64,000 nt of DNA from Atherix ibis (GCA_958298945.1 OY282609.1:42918954-42982953); one strand, 5' to 3'. Shown: positions 47,629 through 61,924, counted from the first letter of the stretch. Notes: a model not told the origin generated them from the sequence alone. A program made the numbers and translations.

Positions 47629-50600
47629 AATATTCAGCGTTATTTTGCAAGAGAAATATTGGGTGATATATTTCAAGATGAATATTCAGTGGTATTTTTC
47701 AAGATGAATATTCAGTGGTATTTTTCAAGAGGAATATTCAATGGTATTTTTCAAGAGAAATATTCAGTGGTATTTTTCAAGAGGAATATTCAGTGGTATT
47801 TTTCAAGAGGAATATTCAATGGTATTTTTCAAGAGGAATATTCAGTGGTATTTTTCAAGAAGAATATTCAGTGGTATTTTTCAAGAGGAATATTCAGTGG
47901 TATTTTTCAAGAGAAATATTCAGTGGTATTTTTCAAGAGGAATATTCAGTGGTATTTTTCAAGAGGAATATTCAATATTATTTTTCAAGAGGAATACTCA
48001 GTGGTATTTTTCAAGAGGAATATTCAGTGGTATTTCTCAAGAGGAATATTCAGCGTTATTTTGCAGGAGAAATATTGAGTGGTATTTTTTAAGATGAATA
48101 TTCAGTGGTATTTTTCAAGAGGAATATGCAGTGGTATTTTTTAAGAGGAATATTTAGTTGTATTTTTTAAGAGGAATATTCAAAGGTATTTTTCAAGAGG
48201 AATATTCAGTGTTATTTTTCAAGATAAATATTCAGTAGTATTTTTCAAGAGGAATATTCAGTGGTATTTTTCAAGAGGATTATTCAATGGTATTTTTTAA
48301 GAGGAATATTTAGTTGTATTTTTTAAGAGGAATATTCAAAGGTATTTTTCAAGAGGAATATTCAGTGTTATTTTTCAAGATAAATATTCAGTAGTATTTT
48401 TCTAGAGGAATATTCAGTAGTATTTTTCAAGAGAAATATTCAGTGGTATTTTTCAAGAGGAATATTCAGTGGTATTTTTCAAGAGGAATATTCGGTGGTA
48501 TTTTTAAAGAGGATTATTCAGTGGTATTTTTCAAGAGGAATATTCAATTGTATTTTTCAAGAGGAATATTCAGTGGTATTTTTCAAGAAGAATATTCAGT
48601 GATATTTTTTAAAATCAATATTCAGTGGTATTTTTCAAGAGGAATATTCAGTGGTATTTTTCAAGAGGAATATTCAGTGGTATTTTTCAAGTGGAATATT
48701 AAGTGGTATTTTTCAGAAGGAATATTCAGTGGTATTTTTCAAGAGGAATATTCAGTGGTATTTTTCAAGAGGATTATTCAATGGTATTTTTTAAGAGGAA
48801 TATTCAGTAGTATTTTTCAAGAGGAATATTCAGTGGTATTTTTCAAGAGGAATATTCAGTGGTATTTTTCAAGAGGAATATTCGGTGGTATTTTTAAAGA
48901 GGATTATTCAGTGGTATTTTTCAAGAGGATTATTCAGTGGTATTTTTCAAGAGGAATATTCAGTGGTATTTTTCAAGAGGAATATTAAGTGGTATTTTTT
49001 AAAAGGAATATTTAATGGTATTTTTCAAAAGCAATATTCAGTGGTATTTTTCAAGAGAAATATTCAGTGGTATTTTTCAAGAGGAATATTCAGCGTTATT
49101 TTGCAAGAGAAATATTGGGTGATATATTTCAAGATGAATATTCAGTGGTATTTTTCAAGATGAATATTCAGTGGTATTTTTCAAGAGGAATATTCAATGG
49201 TATTTTTCAAGAGAAATATTCAGTTGTATTTTTCAAGAGGAATATTCAGTGGTATTTTTCAAGAGGAATATTCAATGGTATTTTTCAAGAGGAATATTCA
49301 GTGGTATTTTTCAAGAAGAATATTCAGTGGTATTTTTCAAGAGGAATATTCAGTGGTATTTTTCAAGAGAAATATTCAGTGGTATTTTTCAAGAGGAATA
49401 TTCAGTGGTATTTTTCAAGAGGAATATTCAATATTATTTTTCAAGAGGAATACTCAGTGGTATTTTTCAAGAGGAATATTCAGTGGTATTTCTCAAGAGG
49501 AATATTCAGCGTTATTTTGCAGGAGAAATATTGAGTGGTATTTTTCAAGAGGAATATTCAGCGGTATTTTTCAAGAGGAATATTCAGTGGTATTCGTCAA
49601 GGGGAATATTCAGCGGTATTTTTCAACAGAATTTTTAAGTGGTATTTTTCAAGAGGAATATTCAGTGGTATTTTTAAAGAGGAATATTCAGTGGTATTTT
49701 TCAAGAGGATTATTCAGTGGTATTTTTCAAGAGGAATATTCAGTGGTATTTTTCAAGAGGAATATTAAGTGGTATTTTTCAAAAGGAATATTTAATGGTA
49801 TTTTTCAAAAGGAATATTCAGTGGTATTTTTCAAGAGGAATATTCAGTGGTATTTTTTAAGAGGAATATTCAGCGTTATTTTGCAAGAGAAATATTGGGT
49901 GATATATTTCAAGATGAATATTCAGTGGTATTTTTCAAGATGAATATTAAGTGGTATTTTTCAAGAGGAATATTCAGTGGTATTTTTCAAGAGAAATATT
50001 CAGTGGTATTTTTCAAGATGAATATTCAGTGGTATTTTTCAAGAGGAATATTCAATGATATTTTTCAAGAGGAATATTCAGTGGTATTTTTCAAGAAGAA
50101 TATTCAGTGTTATTTTTCAAGAGGAATATTCGGTGGTATTTTTCAAGACGAATATTCAGTGGAATTTTTAAAGAGGATTATTCAGTGGTATTTTTCAAGA
50201 GGATTATTCAGTGGTATTTTTCAAGAGCAACATTCAGTGGTATTTTTCAAGAGGAATATTAAGTGGTATTTTTCAAGAGGAATATTCAATATTATTTTTC
50301 AAGAGGAATATTCAGTGGTATTTTTCAAGAGGAATATTCAGTGGTATTTCTCAAGAGGAATATTCAGCGTTATTTTGCAAGAGAAATATTGAGTGGTATT
50401 TTTTGAGATGAATATTCAGAGGTATTTTTCAAGAGGAATATTTGGTGGCATTTTTAAAGAGGATTCTTCAGTGGTATTTTTCAAGAGGATTATTCAGTGG
50501 TATTTTTCAAGAGGAATATTCAGTGGTATTTTTCAAGGGGAATATTAAGTGGTATTTTTCAAGAGGAATATTTAATGGTATTTTTCAAAAGGAATATTCA

Positions 50601-52632
50601 GTGGTATTTTTCAAGAGGAATATTCAGTAGTATTTTCCAAGAGGAATATTCAACGTTATTTTTCAAGAGAAATATTGGGTGATATAATTCAAGAGGAATA
50701 TTCAGTGGTATTTTTCAAGAAGAATATTCAGTGATATTTTTTAAAAGCAATATTCAGTGGTATTTTTCAAGAGGAATATTCAGTGGTATTTTTCAAGAGG
50801 CATATTCAGTGGTATTTTTCAAGTGGAATATTCAGTGGTATTTTTCAGAAGGAATATTCAGTGGTATTTCTCAAGAGGAATATTCAGTGGTATTTTTCAA
50901 GAGGATTATTCAATGGTATTTTTTAAGAGGAATATTTAGTTGTATTTTTTAAGAGGAATATTCAAAGGTATTTTTCAAGAGGAATATTCAGTGTTATTTT
51001 TCAAGATGAATATTCAGTAGTATTTTTCTAGAGGAATATTCAGTAGTATTTTTCAAGAGGAATATTCAGTGGTATTTTTCAAGAGGAATATTCAGTGGTA
51101 TTTTTCAAGAGGAATATTCGGCGTTATTTTTAAAGAGGATTATTCAGTGGTATTTTTCAAGAGGAATATTCAGTGGTATTTTTCAAGAGGATAATTAAGT
51201 GGTATTTTTCAAGAGGAATATTTAATGGTATTTTTCAAAAGGAATATTCAGTGGTATTTTTTAAGAAGAATATTCAGTGGTATTTTTCAAGAGCAATATT
51301 CGGTGGTATTTTTAAAGAGGATAATTCAGTGGTATTTTTCAAGAGGATTGTTCAGTGGGTTTTTTCAAGAGGAATATTCAGTGGTATTTTTCAAGAGGAA
51401 TATTAAGTGGTATTTTTCAAAAGGAATATTTAATGGTATTTTCCAAAAGGAATATTCAGTGGTATTTTTCAAGAGAAATATTCAGTGGTATTTTTCAAGA
51501 GGAATATTCAGCGTTATTTTGCAAGAGAAATATTGGGTGATATATTTCAAGATGTATATTCAGTGGTATTTTTCAAAATGAATATTCAGTGGTATTTTTC
51601 AAGAGGAATATTCAGTGGTATTTTTCAAGAGAAATATTCAGTGGTATTTTTCAAGGGGAATATTCAGTGGTATTTTTCAAGAGGAATATTCAATGGTATT
51701 TTTCAAGAGGAATATTCAGTGGTATTTTTCAAGAAGAATATTCAGTGTTATTTTTCAAGAGGAATATTCGGTGGTATATTTCAAGACGAATATTCAGTGT
51801 AATTTTTAAAGAGGATTATTCAGTGGTATTTTTCAAGAGGATTATTCAGTGGTATTTTTCAAGAGCAACATTCAGTGGTATTTTTCAAGAGGAATATTCA
51901 GTGGTATTTCTCAAGAGGAATATTCAGCGTTATTTTGCAAGAGAAATATTGAGTGGTATTTTTTAAGATGAATATTCAGTGGTATTTTTCAAGAGGAATA
52001 TGCAGTGGTATTTTTCAAGGGGAATATTCAGCGGTATTTTTCAAGAGGAATATTCAGTGGTATTTTTCAAGAGGAATATTAAGTGGTATTTTTCAGAAGG
52101 AATATTTAATGGTATTTTTCAAGAGGAATATTCAGTGGTATTTTTCAAGAGGAATATTCAGTGGTATTTTTCAAGAGGAATATTCAGCGTTATTTTGCAA
52201 GAGAAATATTGGGTGATATATTTCAAGATGAATATTCAGTGGTATTTTTCAAGATGAATATTGAGTGGTATTTTTCAAGAGGAATATTTAGTGGTATTTT
52301 TCAAGAGAAATATTCAGTGGTATTTTTCAAGAGGAATATTCAGTGGTATTTTTCAAGAGGAATATTCAATGGTATTTTTCAAGAGGAATATTCAGTGGTA
52401 TTTTTCAAGAAAAATATTCAGTGTTATTTTTCAAGAGGAATATTCGGTGGTAGTTTTCAAGACGAATATTCAGTGGAATTTTTAAAGAGGATTATTCAGT
52501 GGTATTTTTGAAGATGAAGATTCAGTGGTATTTTTCAAGAGGATTATTCAGTGGTATTTTTAAAGAGGAATATTCAGTGGTATTTTTCAAGAGGAATATT
52601 CGGTGGTATTTTTCAAGACGAATATTCAGTGG
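47629..52632 (+). repeat. 5-kb segmental duplication, right copy
   Basis: Partner of 41571-46574. At the left edge the first mismatch is CAAGAGGAATATTCAGCG here against CAAGAGAAATATTCAGCG. At the right edge GTGGAATTTTTAAAG at 52631 replaces GTGGTATTTTTC. The 6058-bp spacing exceeds the copied length by about 1.05 kb, the intervening 46575-47628 segment. Confidence 0.92.
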
Positions 52633-55009
52633 AATTTTTAAAGAGGATTATTCAGTGGTATTTTTTAGGAGGATTATTCAGTGGTATTTTTCAAGAGCAA
52701 CATTCAGTGGTATTTTTCAAGAGGAATATTAAGTGGTATTTTTCAAGAGGAATATTCAATATTATTTTTCAAGAGGAATATTCAGTGGTATTTTTCAAGA
52801 GGAATATTCAGTGGTATTTCTCAAGAGGATTATTCAGCGTTATTTTGCAAGAGAAATATTGAGTGGTATTTTTTAAAATGAATATTCAGTGGTATTTTTC
52901 AAGAGGAATATTTGGTGGCATTTTAAAAGAGCATTATTCAGTGGTATTTTTCAAGAGGATTATTCAGTGGTATTTTTCAAGAGGAATATTCAGTTGTATT
53001 TTTCAAGAGGAATATTAAGTGGTATTTTTCAAGAGGAATATTTAATGGTATTTTTCAAAAGGAATATTCAGTGGTATTTTTCAAGAGGAATATTCAGTGG
53101 TATTTTTCAAGAGGAATATTCAGCGTTGTTTTTCAAGAGAAATATTGGGTGATATAATTCAAGATGAATATTCAGTGGTATTTTTCAAGATGAATATTCA
53201 GTGGTATTTTTCAAGAGGAATATTCACTGGTATTTTTCAAGAGGAATATTCAGTGGTATTTTTCAAGTGGAATATTCAGTGGTATTTTGCAAGAGGAATA
53301 TTCAATGGTATTTTTCAAGAGGAATATTCAGTGGTATTTTTCAAGAAGAATATTCAGTGATATTTTTCAAGAGAAATATTCAGTGGTATTTTTCAAGAGG
53401 AATATTCAGTGGTATTTTTCAAGAGGAATATTCAATGGTATTTTTCAAGAGGAATATTCAGTGGTATTTTTCAAGAGGAATATTCAGCGTTGTTTTTCAA
53501 GAGAAATATTGGGTGATATAATTCAAGATGAATATTCAGTGGTATTTTTCAAGATGAATATTGAGTGGTATTTTTCAAGAGGAATATTTAGTGGTATTTT
53601 TCAAGAGAAATATTCAGTGGTATTTTTCAAGAGGAATATTCAGTGGTATTTTTCAAGAGGAATATTCAATGGTATTTTTCAAGAGGAATATTCAATGGTA
53701 TTTTTCAAGAGAAATATTGAGTGGTATTTTTTAAGATGAATATTCAGTGGTATTTTTCAAGAGGAATATTTGGTGGCATTTTAAAAGAGGATTATTCAGT
53801 GGTATTTTTCAAGAGGATTATTCAGTGGTATTTTTCAAGAGGAATATTCAGTTGTATTTTTCAAGAGGAATATTAAGTGGTATTTTTCAAGAGGAATATT
53901 TAATGGTATTTTTCAAAAGGAATATTCAGTGGTATTTTTCAAGAGGAATATTCAGTGGTATTTTTCAAGAGGAATATTCAGCGTTGTTTTTCAAGAGAAA
54001 TATTGGGTGATATAATTCAAGATGAATATTCAGTGGTATTTTTCAAGATGAATATTGAGTGGTATTTTTCAAGAGGAATATTTAGTGGTATTTTTCAAGA
54101 GAAATATTCAGTGGTATTTTTCAAGAGGAATATTCAGTGGTATTTTTCAAGAGGAATATTCAATGGTATTTTTCAAGAGGAATATTCAGTGGCATTTTTC
54201 AAGAAGAATATTCAGTGTTATTTTTCAAGAGGAATATTCGGTGGTATTTTTCAAGACGAATATTCAGTGGAATTTTTAAAGAGGATTATTCAGTGGTATT
54301 TTTCAAGAGGATTATTCAGTGGTATTTTTAAAGAGGAATATTCAGTGGTATTTTTCAAGAGGAATATTCGGTGGTATTTTTCAAGACGAATATTCAGTGG
54401 AATTTTTAAAGAGGATTATTCAGTGGTATTTTTCAGGAGGATTATTCAGTGGTATTTTTCAAGAGCAACATTCAGTGGTATTTTTCAAGAGGAATATTAA
54501 GTGGTATTTTTCAAGAGGAATATTCAATATTATTTTTCAAGAGGAATATTCAGTGGTATTTTTCAAGAGGAATATTCAGTGGTATTTCTCAAGAGGATTA
54601 TTCAGCGTTATTTTGCAAGAGAAATATTGAGTGGTATTTTTTAAGATGAATATTCAGTGGTATTTTTCAAGAGGAATATTTGGTGGCATTTTAAAAGAGG
54701 ATTATTCAGTGGTATTTTTCAAGAGGATTATTCAGTGGTATTTTTCAAGAGAAATATTCAGTTGTATTTTTCAAGAGGAATATTAAGTGGTATTTTTCAA
54801 GAGGAATATTTAATGGTATTTTTCAAAAGGAATATTCAGTGGTATTTTTCAAGAGGAATATTCAGTGGTATTTTTCAAGAGGAATATTCAGCGTTGTTTT
54901 TCAAGAGAAATATTGGGTGATATAATTCAAGATGAATATTCAGTGGTATTTTTCAAGATGAATTGTCAGTGGTATTTTTCAAGAGGAATATTCACTGGTA
55001 CTTTTCAAG

Positions 55010-57221
55010 AGGATTATTCAGTGGTATTTTTCAAGTGGAATATTCAGTGGTATTTTGCAAGAGGAATATTCAATGGTATTTTTCAAGAGGAATATTCGGT
55101 GGTATTTTTCAAGACGAATATTCAGTGGAATTTTTAAAGAGGATTATTCAGTGGTATTTTTCAGGAGGATTATTCAGTGGTATTTTTCAAGAGCAACATT
55201 CAGTGGTATTTTTCAAGAGGAATATTAAGTGGTATTTTTCAAGAGGAATATTCAATATTATTTTTCAAGAGGAATATTCAGTGGTATTTTTCAAGAGGAA
55301 TATTCAGTGGTATTTCTCAAGAGGATTATTCAGCGTTATTTTGCAAGAGAAATATTGAGTGGTATTTTTTAAGATGAATATTCCGTGGTATTTTTCAAGA
55401 GGAATATTTGGTGGCATTTTAAAAGAGGATTATTCAGTGGTATTTTTCAAGAGGATTATTCAGTGGTATTTTTCAAGAGGAATATTCAGTTGTATTTTTC
55501 AAGAGGAATATTAAGTGGTATTTTTCAAAAGGAATATTTAATGGTATTTTTCAAAAGGAATATTCAGTGGTATTTTTCAAGAGTAATATTCAGTGGTATT
55601 TTTCAAGAGGAATATTCAGCGTTGTTTTTCAAGAGAAATATTGGGTGATATAATTCAAGATGAATATTCAGTGGTATTTTTCAAGATGAATATTCAGTGG
55701 TATTTTTCAAGTGGAATATTCACTGGTATTTTTCAAGAGGAATATTCAGTGGTATTTTTCAAGTGGAATATTAAGTGGTATTTTGCAAGAGGAATATTCA
55801 ATGGTATTTTTCAAGAGGAATATTCAGTGGTATTTTTCAAGAAGAATATTCAGTGATATTTTTTTAAAAAGCAATATTCAGTTGTATTTTTCAAGGGGAA
55901 TATTCAGTGATATTTATCAAGAGGAATATTCAGTGGTATTTTTCAAGTGGAATATTCAGTGGTATTTTTCAGAAGGAATATTCAGTGGTATTTTTCAAGA
56001 GGAATATTCAGTGGTATTTTTCAAGAGGATTATTCAATGGTATTTTTTAAGAGGAATATTTAGTTGTATTTTTTAAGAGGAATATTCAAAGGTATTTTTC
56101 AAGAGGAATATTCAGTGTTATTTTTCAAGAGGATTTATCAGTGGTATTTTTATAGAGGAATATTCAGTAGTATTTTTCAAGAGGAATATTCAGTGGTATT
56201 TTTCAAGAGGAATATTCAGTGGTATTTTTCAAGAGGAATATTCGGTGATATTTTTAAAGAGGATTATTCAGTGGTATTATTCAAGAGGATTATTCAGTGG
56301 TATTTTTCAAGAGGAATATTCAGTGGTATTTTTCAAGAGGAATATTAAGTTGTATTTTTCAAAAGGAATATTTAATGGTATTTTTCAAAAGGAATATTCA
56401 GTGGTATTTTCCAAGAGGAATATTCAGTGGTATTTTTCAAGAGGAATATTCAGCGTTATTTTGCAAGAGAAATATTGGGTGATATATTTCAAGATGAATA
56501 TTCAGTGGTATTTTTCAAGATGAATATTCAGTGGTATTTTTCAAGAGGAATATTCAGTGGTATTTTTCAAGAGAAATATTCAGTGGTATTTTTCAAGAGG
56601 AATATTCAGTGGTATTTTTCAAGAGGAATATTCAATGGTATTTTTCAAGAGGAATATTCAGTGGTATTTTTCAAGAGGAATATTCAGTGGTATTTTTCAA
56701 GAGGAATATTCAGCGTTATTTTGCAAGAGAAATATTGGGTGATATATTTCAGGATGAATATTCAGTGGTATTTTTCAAGATGAATATTCAGTGGTATTTT
56801 TTAAGAGGAATATTCAGTGGTATTTTTCAAGAGAAATATTCAGTGTTATTTGTCAAGAGGAACATTCGGTGGTATTTTTCAAGACGAATATTCAGCGGAA
56901 TTTTTAAAGAGGATTATTCAGTGGTATTTTTCAAGAGGATTATTCAGTGGTATTTTTCAAGAGCAACATTCAGTGGTATTTTTCAAGAGAAATATTCAGT
57001 GGTATTTTTCAAGAGGAATATTCAGTGGTATTTTTCAAGAGGAATATTCAATATTATTTTTCAAGAGGAATATTCAGTGGTATTTTTCAAGAGGAATATT
57101 CAGTGGTATTTCTCAAGAGGATTATTCAGCGTTAATTTGCAAGAGAAATATTGAGTGGTATTTTTTAAGACGAATATTCAGTGGTATTTTTCAAGAGGAA
57201 TATTTGGTGGCATTTTTAAAG
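55010..57221 (+). repeat. 2.2-kb HOR unit, copy 1
   Basis: It is followed immediately by a second copy at 57222. The offset is 2212 bp (85 monomers plus 2 bp, from a 28-bp monomer) until about 56800, then 2186 bp, because the second copy lacks one monomer near 58988. The unit holds the 310-bp core, the CAGAAGG / TTTAGTTG run, GGATTTATCAG and two GGGTGATATATTTC monomers. Confidence 0.87.
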
Positions 57222-59852
57222 AGGATTATTCAGTGGTATTTTTCAAGTGGAATATTCAGTGGTATTTTGCAAGAGGAATATTCAATGGTATTTTTCAAGA
57301 GGAATATTCGGTGGTATTTTTCAAGACGAATATTCAGTAGAATTTTTAAAGAGGATTATTCAGTGGTATTTTTCAGGAGGATTATTCAGTGGTATTTTTC
57401 AAGAGCAACATTCAGTGGTATTTTTCAAGAGGAATATTAAGTGGTATTTTTCAAGAGGAATATTCAATATTATTTTTCAAGAGGAATATTCAGTGGTATT
57501 TTTCAAGAGGAATATTCAGTGGTATTTCTCAAGAGGATTATTCAGCGTTATTTTGCAAGAGAAATATTGAGTGGTATTTTTTAAGATGAATATTCAGTGG
57601 TATTTTTCAAGAGGAATATTTGGTGGCATTTTAAAAGAGGATTATTCAGTGGTATTTTTCAAGAGGATTATTCAGTGGTATTTTTCAAGAGGAATATTCA
57701 GTTGTATTTTTCAAGAGGAATATTAAGTGGTATTTTTCAAGAGGAATATTTAATGGTATTTTTCAAAAGGAATATTCAGTGGTATTTTTCAAGAGGAATA
57801 TTCAGTGGTATTTTTCAAGAGGAATATTCAGCGTTGTTTTTCAAGAGAAATATTGGGTGATATAATTCAAGATGAATATTCAGTGGTATTTTTCAAGATG
57901 AATATTCAGTGGTATTTTTCAAGAGGAATATTCACTGGTATTTTTCAAGAGGAATATTCAGTGGTATTTTTCAAGTGGAATATTCAGTGGTATTTTGCAA
58001 GAGGAATATTCAATGGTATTTTTCAAGAGGAATATTCAGTGGTATTTTTCAAGAAGAATATTCAGTGATATTTTTTTAAAAAGCAATATTCAGTTGTATT
58101 TTTCAAGGGGAATATTCAGTGATATTTTTCAAGAGGAATATTCAGTGGTATTTTTCAAGTGGAATATTCAGTGGTATTTTTCAGAAGGAATATTCAGTGG
58201 TATTTTTCAAGAGGAATATTCAGTGGTATTTTTCAAGAGGATTATTCAATGGTATTTTTTAAGAGGAATATTTAGTTGTATTTTTTAAGAGGAATATTCA
58301 AAGGTATTTTTCAAGAGGAATATTCAGTGTTATTTTTCAAGAGGATTTATCAGTGGTATTTTTATAGAGGAATATTCAGTAGTATTTTTCAAGAGGAATA
58401 TTCAGTGGTATTTTTCAAGAGGAATATTCATTGGTATTTTTCAAGAGGAATATTCGGTGATATTTTTAAAGAGGATTATTCAGTGGTATTATTCAAGAGG
58501 ATTATTCAGTGGTATTTTTCAAGAGGAATATTCAGTGGTATTTTTCAAGAGGAATATTAAGTTGTATTTTTCAAAAGGAATATTTAATGGTATTTTTCAA
58601 AAGGAATATTCAGTGGTATTTTTCAAGAGGAATATTCAGTGGTATTTTTCAAGAGGAATATTCAGCGTTATTTTGCAAGAGAAATATTGGGTGATATATT
58701 TCAAGATGAATATTCAGTGGTATTTTTCAAGATGAATATTCAGTGGTATTTTTCAAGAGGAATATTCAGTGGTATTTTTCAAGAGAAATATTCAGTGGTA
58801 TTTTTCAAGAGGAATATTCAGTGGAATTTTTCAAGAGGAATATTCAATGGTATTTTTCAAGAGGAATATTCAGTGGTATTTTTCAAGAGGAATATTCAGT
58901 GGTATTTTTCAAGAGGAATATTCAGCGTTATTTTGCAAGAGAAATATTGGGTGATATATTTCAAGATGAATATTCAGTGGTATTTTATAAGAGGAATATT
59001 CAGTGGTATTTTTCAAGAGAAATATTCAGTGTTATTTGTCAAGAGGAACATTCGGTGGTATTTTTCAAGACGAATATTCAGCGGAATTTTTAAAGAGGAT
59101 TATTCAGTGGTATTTTTCAAGAGGATTATTCAGTGGTATTTTTCAAGAGCAACATTCAGTGGTATTTTTCAAGAGAAATATTCAGTGGTATTTTTCAAGA
59201 GGAATATTCAGTGGTATTTTTCAAGAGGAATATTCAATATTATTTTTCAAGAGGAATATTCAGTGGTATTTTTCAAGAGGAATATTCAGTGGTATTTCTC
59301 AAGAGGATTATTCAGCGTTATTATGCAAGAGAAATATTGAGTGGTATTTTTTAAGACGAATATTCAGTGGTATTTTTCAAGAGGAATATTTGGTGGCATT
59401 TTTAAAGAGGATTATTCAGTGGTATTTTTCAAGAGGATTATTCAGTGGTATTTTTCAAGAGGAATATTCAGTGGTATTTTTCAAGAGGAATATTAAGTGG
59501 TATTTTTCAAGAGGAATATTTAATGGTATTTTTCAAAAGGAATATTCAGTGGTATTTTTCAAGAGGAATATTCAGTGGTATTTTTCAAGAGGAATATTCA
59601 GCGTTGTTTTTCAAGAGAAATATTGGGTGATATAATTCAAGATGAATATTCAGTGGTATTTTTCAAGATGAATATTCAGTGGTATTTTTCAAGAGGAATA
59701 TTCACTGGTATTTTTCAAGAGGAATATTCAGTGGTATTTTTCAAGTGGAATATTCAGTGGTATTTTGCAAGAGGAATATTCAATGGTATTTTTCAAGAGG
59801 AATATTCAGTGGTATTTTTCAAGAAGAATATTCAGTGATATTTTTTTAAAAA
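55859..59852 (+). other. three 28-bp monomers (T7A5)
   Basis: A monomer reading GTGATA, seven T, five A and GC is 2 bp longer than its relatives with six T and four A (for example at 21210). It lies at 55859-55870, 58071-58082 and 59841-59852. The spacings of 2212 and 1770 bp are those of the HOR, so one insertion event was copied with the unit. Confidence 0.9.
57222..59432 (+). repeat. 2.2-kb HOR unit, copy 2
   Basis: Tandem partner of 55010-57221, one monomer shorter after a TATTTTATAAGAGG monomer near 58980. Other private changes are GAATATTCATTGG near 58428 and TTATTATGCAAG near 59321. Confidence 0.87.
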
Positions 59853-60396
59853 GCAATATTCAGTTGTATTTTTCAAGAGGAATATTCAGTGATATTTTTC
59901 AAGAGGAATATTCAGTGGTATTTTTCAAGTGGAATATTCAGTGGTATTTTTCAGAAGGAATATTCAGTGGTATTTTTCAAGAGGAATATTCAGTGGTATT
60001 TTTCAAGAGGATTATTCAATGGTATTTTTTAAGAGGAATATTTAGTTGTATTTTTTAAGAGGAATATTCAAAGGTATTTTTCAAGAGGAATATTCAGTGT
60101 TATTTTTCAAGAGGATTTATCAGTGGTATTTTTATAGAGGAATATTAAGTAGTATTTTTCAAGAGGAATATTCAGTGGTATTTTTCAAGAGGAATATTCA
60201 GTGGTATTTTTCAAGAGGAATATTCGGTGATATTTTTAAAGAGGATTATTCAGTGGTATTATTCAAGAGGATTATTCAGTGGTATTTTTCAAGAGGAATA
60301 TTCAGTGGTATTTTTCAAGAGGAATATTAAGTGGTATTTTTCAAAAGGAATATTTAATGGTATTTTTCAAAAGGAATATTCAGTGGTATTTTTCAA
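59406..60396 (+). repeat. partial third copy of domain F HOR
   Basis: About 990 bp match 57636-58626 at offset 1770 (68 monomers plus 2 bp). The copy breaks off near 60397, where CAAGAGCAACATTC replaces CAAGAGGAATATTC, and domain G begins. Confidence 0.83.
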
Positions 60397-60445
60397 GAGC
60401 AACATTCAGTGGTATTTTTCAAGAGGAATATTAAGTGGTATTTTT

Positions 60446-61248
60446 CAACAGAACTTTTCAGTGGTATTTTTCAAGAGGGATATTCAGTGGTATTTTTCCC
60501 GAGGAATCTTCAGTGGTATTTTTCAAGACGAATATTCAGTGGTATTTTTCAAGAGGAATATTCAGTGGTATTTTTCAAGAGGAATATTCAGTGCTATTTT
60601 TCAAGAGGAATATTCAGTGGTATTTTTCAAGAGGAATATTAAGTGGTATTTTTCAAAAGGAATATTTAATGGTATTTTTCAAAAGGAATATTCAGTGGTA
60701 TTTTTCAAGAGGAATATTCAGTGGTATTTTTCAAGAGGAATATTCGGTGGTATTTTTCAAGATGAATATTCTGTGGAATTTTTAAAGAATATTCAGTGGT
60801 ATTTTTCAAGAGGAATATTCAGTGATATTTTTCAAGAGGAATATTCAGCGTTATTTTGCAAGAGAAATATTGGGTGATATATTTCAAGATGAATATTCAG
60901 TGGTATTTTTCAAGATGAATATTCAGTGGTATTTTTCAAGAGGAATATTCAGTGGTATTTTTCAAGAGAAATATTCAGTGGTATTTTTCAAGAGGAATAT
61001 TCAGTGGTATTTTTCAAGAGGAATATTCAATGGTATTTTTCAAGAGGAATATTCAGTGGAATTTTTCAAGAAGAATATTCAGTGTTATTTTTCAAGATGA
61101 ATATTCGGTGGTATTTTTCAAGACGAATATTCAGTGGAATTTTTAAAGAGGATTATTCAGTGGTATTTTTCAAGAGGATTATTCAGTGGTATTTTTCAAG
61201 AGCAACATTCAGTGGTATTTTTCAAGAGGAATATTAAGTGGTATTTTT
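60446..61248 (+). repeat. domain G unit 1 (31 monomers)
   Basis: 803 bp. It contains the 3-bp deletion monomer at 60784-60791 and a GATGAATATTCTGTGGAA monomer just before it. Confidence 0.85.
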
Positions 61249-61924
61249 CAACAGAACTTTTCAGTGGTATTTTTCAAGAGGGATATTCAGTGGTATTTTT
61301 CCCGAGGAATCTTCAGTGGTATTTTTCAAGACGAATATTCAGTGGTATTTTTCAAGAGGAATATTCAGTGGTATTTTTGAAGAGGAATATTCAGTGCTAT
61401 TTTTCAAGAGGAATATTCAGTGGTATTATTCAAGAGGATTATTCAGTGGTATTTTTCAAGATGAATATTCAGTGGTATTTTTCAAGAGGAATATTAAGTG
61501 GTATTTTTCAAAAGGAATATTTAATGGTATTTTCCAAAAGGAATATTCAGTGGTATTTTTCAAGAGGAATATTCAGTGGTATTTTTCAAGATGAATATTC
61601 AGTGGTATTTTTCAAGAGGAATATTCAGTGGTATTTTTCAAGAGAAATATTCAGTGGTATTTTTCAAGAGGAATATTCAGTGGTATTTTTCAAGAGGAAT
61701 ATTCAATGGTATTTTTCAAGAGGAATATTCAGTGATATTTTTCAAGAAGGATATTCAGTGTTATTTTTCAAGAGGAATATTCGGTGGTATTTTTCAAGAC
61801 GAATATTCAGTGAAATTTTTAAAGAGGATTATTCAGTGGTATTTTTCAAGAGGATTATTCAGTGGTATTTTTCAAGAGCAACATTCAGTGGTATTTTTCA
61901 AGAGGAATATTAAGTGGTATTTTT
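61249..61924 (+). repeat. domain G unit 2 (26 monomers)
   Basis: 676 bp, the shortest unit and the only one in this domain without the 3-bp deletion. At the equivalent place it has normal-length monomers, with GTGAAATTTTTAAAG at 61810. Confidence 0.85.

Larger units (their letters stand above)
52633..60396 (+). repeat. Domain F: 310-bp core and 2.2-kb HOR
   Basis: A core of about 310 bp runs from TTTGGTGGCATTTTAAAAG to GCGTTGTTTTTCAAG and GGGTGATATAATTC. It is seen at about 52889, 53747, 54657, 55385, 57597 and, in a variant with GGCATTTTTAAAG, at about 59367. Gaps between cores are 858, 910, 728, 2212 and about 1770 bp (33, 35, 28, 85 and 68 monomers). Between cores are the CAACATTC / CAATATT / CAAGAGGATTATTCAGCG run and, from 55.9 kb, a GGATTTATCAG / TTTTTATAGAGG run. 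No gene is seen. Confidence 0.83.
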
